Below, piece by piece: positions 59,200 to 64,000 of a DNA stretch of 64,000 nucleotides (its first letter is position 1; every line of letters starts with the position of its first letter). A model generated the notes under the pieces. The model worked only from the letters and a program-made list of their open reading frames with translations. It did not search any database and was not told the DNA's origin. The DNA is from Dryococelus australis (taxonomy: Eukaryota > Arthropoda > Insecta > Phasmatodea > Phasmatidae): the NCBI GenBank assembly GCA_029891345.1, contig CM056993.1, positions 274,092,900-274,156,899 of the forward strand. Direction: 5' to 3'. A program made the position numbers and the translations under genes.

Positions 59200-60900
59200 C
59201 GATGAGTAGTAATTGTAGTTAATAGTATTATAAGCAGCACGCTCAATTCCATCCCCCGTTTAGATGAAGACTCATCGTGAAAAGGTGGTGGAGAAAGGCG
59301 TAGGCCCCCTCTCTGGAAGGTCTAGAATTGTCTAAGTAGGAGTAGCAAAAAAGTGGGGAAGAAAAAAAATTTTCATCAGGTAGGCGGGACCCTTAGTGTT
59401 GGGTTGCTTGACTGCTGTAGCGGCGCTCGCTCTGTGCTCTCGGGTCGGCCGAAGAAGTTGAAGCGCGTGGGACACTGAGACCGTAGCTTTGTCTCTCTCT
59501 TGGTGGGTGGGTTTCCTCCCTTCCTCTCGCCCAGGCGGCATAGAGCGCTAACTCGTTGGTAATGTGTTAGCCACCCTGTTGAGCAGATTAGTGTCAGGAG
59601 TGACACGGGTTATCGGGTGTCCCACCGAGCTACTTTATTTTTGCATGCCGCTGACAAAACCTCAGCATAACGCTGTTGATATTTACAAGAGAATATACAA
59701 CAAGAACCTGAAATAGAAAGCACATGAAAATGTCGCCATGCGAAAGGTGAAGAGGAATAAAATAAGTATGTTCAAGCCTTACTTGCGGAAGGCGGGGAAA
59801 CCCCACTAACTATCCTGGAGCTTGCTGTGGTGATTTAAGAAAGAAAAGGAAAATCTTTCAAGGGTAACCTGTGGGACGCACAGTAAGCTTAACAGTTACG
59901 TGTGATGGTGAGAGTTCGGCAACCTGGGTTGACCGGCTAAACGAACAATGCGAGTACACTTTAAAAACATGAATGAGAATACGGGCAATTGGCGCACATT
60001 GGTCACTTAAAATTAACATACACAACACTGCTATATTTGGAAGTTAAAATATCTTGCACCTGGTTTCACTGTAGTGAGTTCATGGGAGCGCAGTGGCTCA
60101 GAGTTTTGGTTTGATACTGAGTTGGTGAACAAGATATTGCCAACAAACAAATACACTAGAAAAATATGAGCCAACAAAAGCATAGCATAAATACATATTC
60201 CTCCAAACTGCATTCTTCTTGTAGGTGATCTTCACAAGTACACTGTAAAAAACTCATGGTAATATTTAAAGGTGTACCTACACATCAAATCATTATTACA
60301 AAAATATAAAATTCCTTTGCAGGAGACTTTTTTAATCGTAGGCTAATTCTAACATGCATTTTACGTAAGTATCTGTCTTCAATTATCAATAGCACTTTGG
60401 TGAGCGTCTATACGTGATACACTATTTGTAGCAATTACCGGCACTGTGGAGAGTATCTTTATGTTTATTTGTGGGCTGTCAGGCACTTATTTTTACAGAA
60501 CCTTGTCGTCTGTGAGGAGTAAAAGGTCTGTTTTCACTGGTTCTAATTACATACAGTGCAATGACTGCTGTATTTACGAGTTCAGTTTGCACATAGTCGA
60601 GTGTCTAATTAAATGTTTATTACATTTACTTCACCAGTATCTACACTTCCCCCGCTTGATGACAGCTGGGTAAGCACTTTTACTGAATACACACTTTTAA
60701 TTAAACTAACCTAAATGTGAGTGTCTCTGCCTAGCTCACTGTCTTTGACTGGTCTGCTAGTTTAAATGTCACTAATTGTTTCAGGTCTGTAACGAGTTCT
60801 GTAATGTTCTGTCATAGTGGTTTACAACTACGAGTGCGATTAAACTTCGTAGAGCACTGCACTTACTTGTGTTCATCAAGTTTTGGTTTAGCTGGCCTGC
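59200..60900. other. Unassigned; possible 3' part or LTR of the 61-64 kb element
   Basis: Minus-strand AATAAA near 59637 follows GC-richer DNA, but no matching LTR pair or coding block was seen. 59650-60800 is AT-rich without features. Confidence 0.35.
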
Positions 60901-61129
60901 TCCTAAGGGATGTAGTTCAGCATGAAGTGGGTAGGGCCACGTGTACCTTAACGAGGGTTGCCACAGTGATTATCTGTATCAGCCAGGCGTTGAGTCTGCC
61001 TTGGCAGCACGAGGTGGCATCAGATGTCGTGGTTCAGCATGTTTGGCCGTGGCATCTGCTTCTGCTGGAACTGATAGAGAGGGCACAGCTTGTGGCAGTG
61101 CGGAGGAGTGATTCCAGGTCCTCCAACCT

Positions 61130-62209
61130 GACTGCATGGGTTCCTATCCGTAGGGCAGGATGTTTCTCCGCTGGTGCAGGACAAGGGAGTTGTGGCAGGA
61201 GACCACTCTCCACCTTGCCTGCGGACGCATCCCATCATGGGGCCGGGTCGTTGGATGCATCAACGGTCTTAATGTCCAGGTCCTGCAACGAGGCAGCGGG
61301 AGGGAGAGTACTCTCTACCTCCACTGCAGGTGTTGCTCCAACTGAGGGGTAGTGGGAGGCATCGACGGTCCCAGCACTTGCAGTGGCAGCGCAAGGGAGC
61401 TGCGGATCACTGCACTCGACCTTGGGTGCGGGTGGTGTGTCTCGTCTGAGGGCTGGGTAGTTGGAGGTGTCGATGGTCTCAACGTCCAGGTCCTGTGGCG
61501 AGGCAGTGCGAGGGAGAGGAGTCTCGACCTTGACTGAAGGAGTTGTACCAGCTGTCGGGTAGTAGGAGGCATCTATGGTCGCGATGCTCCGATCATCGAC
61601 GACAAGTTGAGCAGGAGGCAGAATGGGCCTCTTGTTCTAAACTGCGCTGACAGGTGAAGGTTCCTGCATAGCAGGAGGTTGCGAGGGATCACTGTAGTAG
61701 GCTATGCTCGACGTCGGTTGCAGTTCATAGTAGGCAGGAACAGTGGCCGGCTTCGTGGAAGCTGGAACGACCTTGACCGCAGTTCCGGACGTTTCTTGCA
61801 GGTGATGTGTTTGTACTAGCTCCATGGCGTGTTCGTCTTCCGGTAGCCTAGTGGCGTAGCTCTGGGCTTTCGTTGTGCACGTCATCCGGTGGTCTAGTGG
61901 CGGCCTCTGGGCTCATGGCTCATGCATTATCCGGTGGTCTAGATGTGGGTGTGTTAGTTCCTTGTAATCAGGAACCAACTTCATCGAAGCTTGCACATCC
62001 TTGATTTCTAGCTCGGGAGTTGTACCAGGTGGAAGGCAAGGTGCTCGGATTGCTTCCACTTCCTTCACTGTTGACAGTTTGGATCTCTTGGCAAATCCGA
62101 CTTGATCTGCGGGGTGTCTGGCTGTATCCCCTGTCTCTGGGACTTCGCCAAAACACTTCAGTGCAGCTAAGGGTGGCACGGTCAGGTCTGATGGTGACTC
62201 AGTGGCCAT
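61130..62209 (-). pseudogene. Repetitive Pro/acid-rich ORF downstream of the protease, copy 2 element
   Basis: Starts ATG 62209, overlapping the end of the preceding frame (its TGA lies at 62201-62199), and stays in one frame for about 330 codons with only three stops (near 61913, 61638 and 61285). The N-terminal half is Pro/Glu-rich (PSDLTVPPLAALKCFGEVPE). The C-terminal half (61585-61230) consists of four degenerate units of about 35 residues: TIDASYYP..GTTPSVKVE, TIDTSNYPAL, TVDASHYPSVGATPAVEVE, TVDASNDPAP, with ASPQDLDVE/ASLQDLDIK linkers. No RT signature is present where pol would normally start. Role unknown; it may be a linker or accessory region. The 182-residue plus-strand frame here is antisense. 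Confidence 0.5.
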
Positions 62210-62650
62210 AGCTGGTTGGTGTCGAGGGCAGGGATTTAACAGAGACTGCTTCTCGGCGCTGTTGCATCTCTATTCTCCCAGGTGGAAAATAGAATGGCTT
62301 CCTGTCGGGCTCCGGGGTTTGGACCTCGGGCCTCTTTGTTGGCCTTGGATCAACATTGAGAGTTGCCCTTCTGGGTATTGGGCCTCGTTTGAAGGTCGGG
62401 GGACTCGAAAGCTCTTGGTCTGGGGCCTCTTCGGACTGAGGTAGCGCATGACGTCGATGGGCTCTTCGGGCCTGACTTCTAGTCTTCGTCGGATGAATTA
62501 GGGCTGACTGGTTCGTTTCTACCAGCAACTGTTGAAGGCACATCGAGGTATGGGGAGGGGCAGCATTCAGCTGGCTGCCTTCCCAGTTAATGAGGGTTCC
62601 TCTGTGTCTTCCCAGTTGAAGGCGGCATTGTCCATAGTCGAGGACGCAGT
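62199..62650 (-). pseudogene. Post-protease segment, Arg/Pro-rich
   Basis: Continues the gag-protease frame after the protease end (62640 region, DYGQCRLQLGRHRGTL) with a Pro/Arg/Glu-rich stretch (RAHRRHALPQSEEAPDQ, RPTKRPEVQTPEPDRKPF) to the stop at 62199. No known domain. It overlaps the next frame by 11 bases at TATGGCCACTGA. Confidence 0.55.
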
Positions 62651-62900
62651 GCTGCTGAAGTAGTCATGGTTGCCCCAGAATCATGGATTCCACATGGCGC
62701 GTAACTAGAAAATTAATGTGGGCTGTCTTATGCTGTATCTCGATCATTAACTTTATGCCTCCTTCAACTTGAAGGACGCAATTTGGTTGCACGAGCCTGA
62801 TTTTACTTGTAATGGGAGTCATTTAGGCGTGTTGGTGGGGTGTGAGTAGGTCGCTTCTTATAAAATTACCCGTGGCGGTCGAATCTAATATCGCCACGGT
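62650..62900 (-). pseudogene. Retroelement aspartic protease, copy 2
   Basis: VNTVAILDSTATGNFIRSDLLTPHQ (62897-62826), with the active-site triplet DST in place of DSG, then a stop (62823), then GGIKLMIEIQHKTAHINFLVT and ESMILGQP*LLQQHCVLDYG. Two stops break it. Block-for-block match to copy 1 (41160-40760). Confidence 0.85.
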
Positions 62901-63770
62901 ATTTACGTTACTACGGCGGACCTCTACACTGGGCATTTCAGGGGAATCAAACTCTTTGGTTAAATTCAGGAGCGTGATTGCGGGTTCTTCTTCCCCTTGT
63001 TCTGATTCTGGGTTCGCCCTCTCTTTCTTCGTGGGGCAGTCTCTGTTGTGATGTCGGCCAGCACAATAGACACTTTGACGGTATCTGATAGCAGGGGAAA
63101 TCGAGGTTGGGGATTCAGGTGGCATAGGGGCGGGCGCATGGCCTGTCAGTGTTCTCCTTTCCTTCTCCTTTTCTACCTGCCTACGGTCTAGATCAGATTG
63201 CTCTGAGTAATTGCGCGCTGTTTCTTGTGCACGTTCTATCAGCTCTGCTATTGACTGCGGCTTCGGGGCTTGTAGAAAATTACACAGCTTTGGTAATAAC
63301 ATTCTAGCTATGAGGCGTACACAATTTTCTTCGCCTTGTACTGCCCGAAAAAGGGGGTGGTAAATCCGCACCTTATTTCTTATAAACAATTCGGCCTCTT
63401 CATCCATGTCCTGGGTCTGGCTGTAGAATTGGTAGTTAGTCGTGCTAACACCTCCTCGCCAGTGAATTCAGAAGCAAGTCTATTACAGGAACTCGTCATA
63501 TCATTCCCACCACGTTAATGAGAGTCCTTTTAAATGCAACTGGGCCCTCTCTACCTATTGCTTTGTTGGTAGGTCCGTCTCCCGAAAATCCTTTTCACAC
63601 TCTTGTGTAAAGGTTACCGGATCCTCATGAGGTCGGCCCGCAAAATCCATGATTTGGATGTCATTGTCACTCCCAATTGCTGGGTGACCGGGTGCTGTTT
63701 CAGGTTGTATATAAATACGGGACGGTTTTGACCAGCAGGAGTGGGAGGTATACTTTCGTCTTCCCCTCTC
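62900..63770 (-). pseudogene. gag: Gag domain with zinc knuckle, copy 2
   Basis: IQIMDFAGRPHEDPVTFTQECEKDF (about 63665-63590), then the 63407-62823 frame: LFIRNKVRIYHPLFRAVQGEEN, VRLIARMLLPKLCNFLQAPKP, IAELIERAQETARNYSE. A basic Pro-rich linker and the knuckle YCAGRHHNRDCP (about 63075-63040; the first Cys of CCHC is lost) follow, leading directly into the protease. The domain resembles Retrotrans_gag of Ty3/gypsy-type elements. A stop near 63555 and a gap of weak similarity to 63407 separate the halves. Confidence 0.85.
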
Positions 63771-64000
63771 GCACTGATACGCCATGCCTAACATAGAGAC
63801 GCGCTCGTCGGGCCATCCTATGCACAGGTGATGATATGGTTCACTGCATGACGTGCAGCGTATCTGGTTGATGCCTCGGCCGGGGCAAGTGATCTCATGA
63901 CAGAAGCTAGTAGGTTGTGGGCTGCAGGCTTCGCTTCTGTATTCCAACCCTTTTGTGTCACGGGCCTTGTCAGGCCAGCCTAGGCATACGTGGTGGAATG
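63770..64000 (-). pseudogene. Tandem PHD-like zinc fingers N-terminal to Gag, copy 2
   Basis: One continuous frame from the window edge. The end of finger 1 reads FHHVCLGWPDKARD...LEYRSEAC, and a complete finger 2 has CHEITCPGRG, CTSCSEPYHHLCIGWPDER and YQCERGRR (63780 region). The order C..C, C..C, HH..C, C matches a C4HC3 PHD finger; the last Cys is changed (CERG for C..C). The reading frame leads through a short linker into Gag without a stop. Finger 1 is cut by the window end. Confidence 0.75.

Noticed and set aside
60804..61352. 182-residue open frame on the plus strand
   Set aside because: Antisense to the repetitive Pro-rich minus-strand frame; openness follows from its GC-rich repeats.

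Overview
This is a eukaryotic nuclear window, most likely from an arthropod with a large, transposon-rich genome. Support comes from AT-rich intergenic DNA, microsatellites, spliced exons with canonical GT/AG sites separated by introns of up to about 28 kb, and decayed animal transposon families: BEL/Pao, Ty3/gypsy-type Gag, Jockey-type LINE, Tc1, Tigger/pogo, hAT and a tRNA-derived SINE. I cannot name the species. No bacterial operons, CRISPR arrays or complete RNA genes are visible.

Host genes. One host gene can be supported, on the minus strand. Four exon-like blocks (46173-45988, 29191-29063, 17623-17513, 17157-16945) each have canonical splice sites. All begin and end in phase 0, and together they give 212 codons ending at a stop followed by an AATAAA signal at 16875-16880. 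The first block starts with a helix resembling Psq/HTH DNA-binding domains; the last encodes an acidic octapeptide repeat. Its 5' exons were not found. A frameshifted THAP zinc-finger fragment lies at 33365-33543.

Layout. 1-6.3 kb: AT-rich DNA, a Tc1 fossil (minus) and two LINE fossils (plus). 6.4-11.06 kb: decayed BEL/Pao element, joined abruptly to a Tigger transposase that is itself split by an 11.4-13.7 kb LTR element. 15-22 kb: two related pogo-type MITEs, the 3' exons of the host gene and a 1-kb TIR MITE. 22.9-31.1 kb: two LTR-like repeats of one family, AT-rich DNA and a large compound microsatellite. 31.7-36 kb: a minus-strand retroelement remnant and a 1.6-kb LTR-like repeat. 36.6-38.8 kb: LTR plus an unusual ORF. 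40.7-42.6 kb: Gag/protease element with PHD fingers (minus). 42.8-45.7 kb: hAT (DUF659) with a solo LTR inside. 49.5-51.3 kb: hAT (DUF4371/ZMYM1 type) with a SINE inside. 51.4-54.6 kb: more LTR elements. 57.6-59.2 kb: second copy of the 34-36 kb LTR-like repeat. 61-64 kb: second PHD-Gag-protease element with a long repetitive Pro-rich extension.

Most notable observations: (i) two independent copies of a retroelement whose Gag is preceded by tandem PHD-type zinc fingers; (ii) an LTR family sharing a covarying hairpin, three members of which are followed by a small basic ORF (M..KKGG..RRRRR..A...RPTRP...GQLVSRLL) with a fourth, orphan ORF copy elsewhere, and no pol genes in view; (iii) LTRs that bury the AATAAA signal in a covarying hairpin; (iv) the phase-consistent host gene threaded through these elements.
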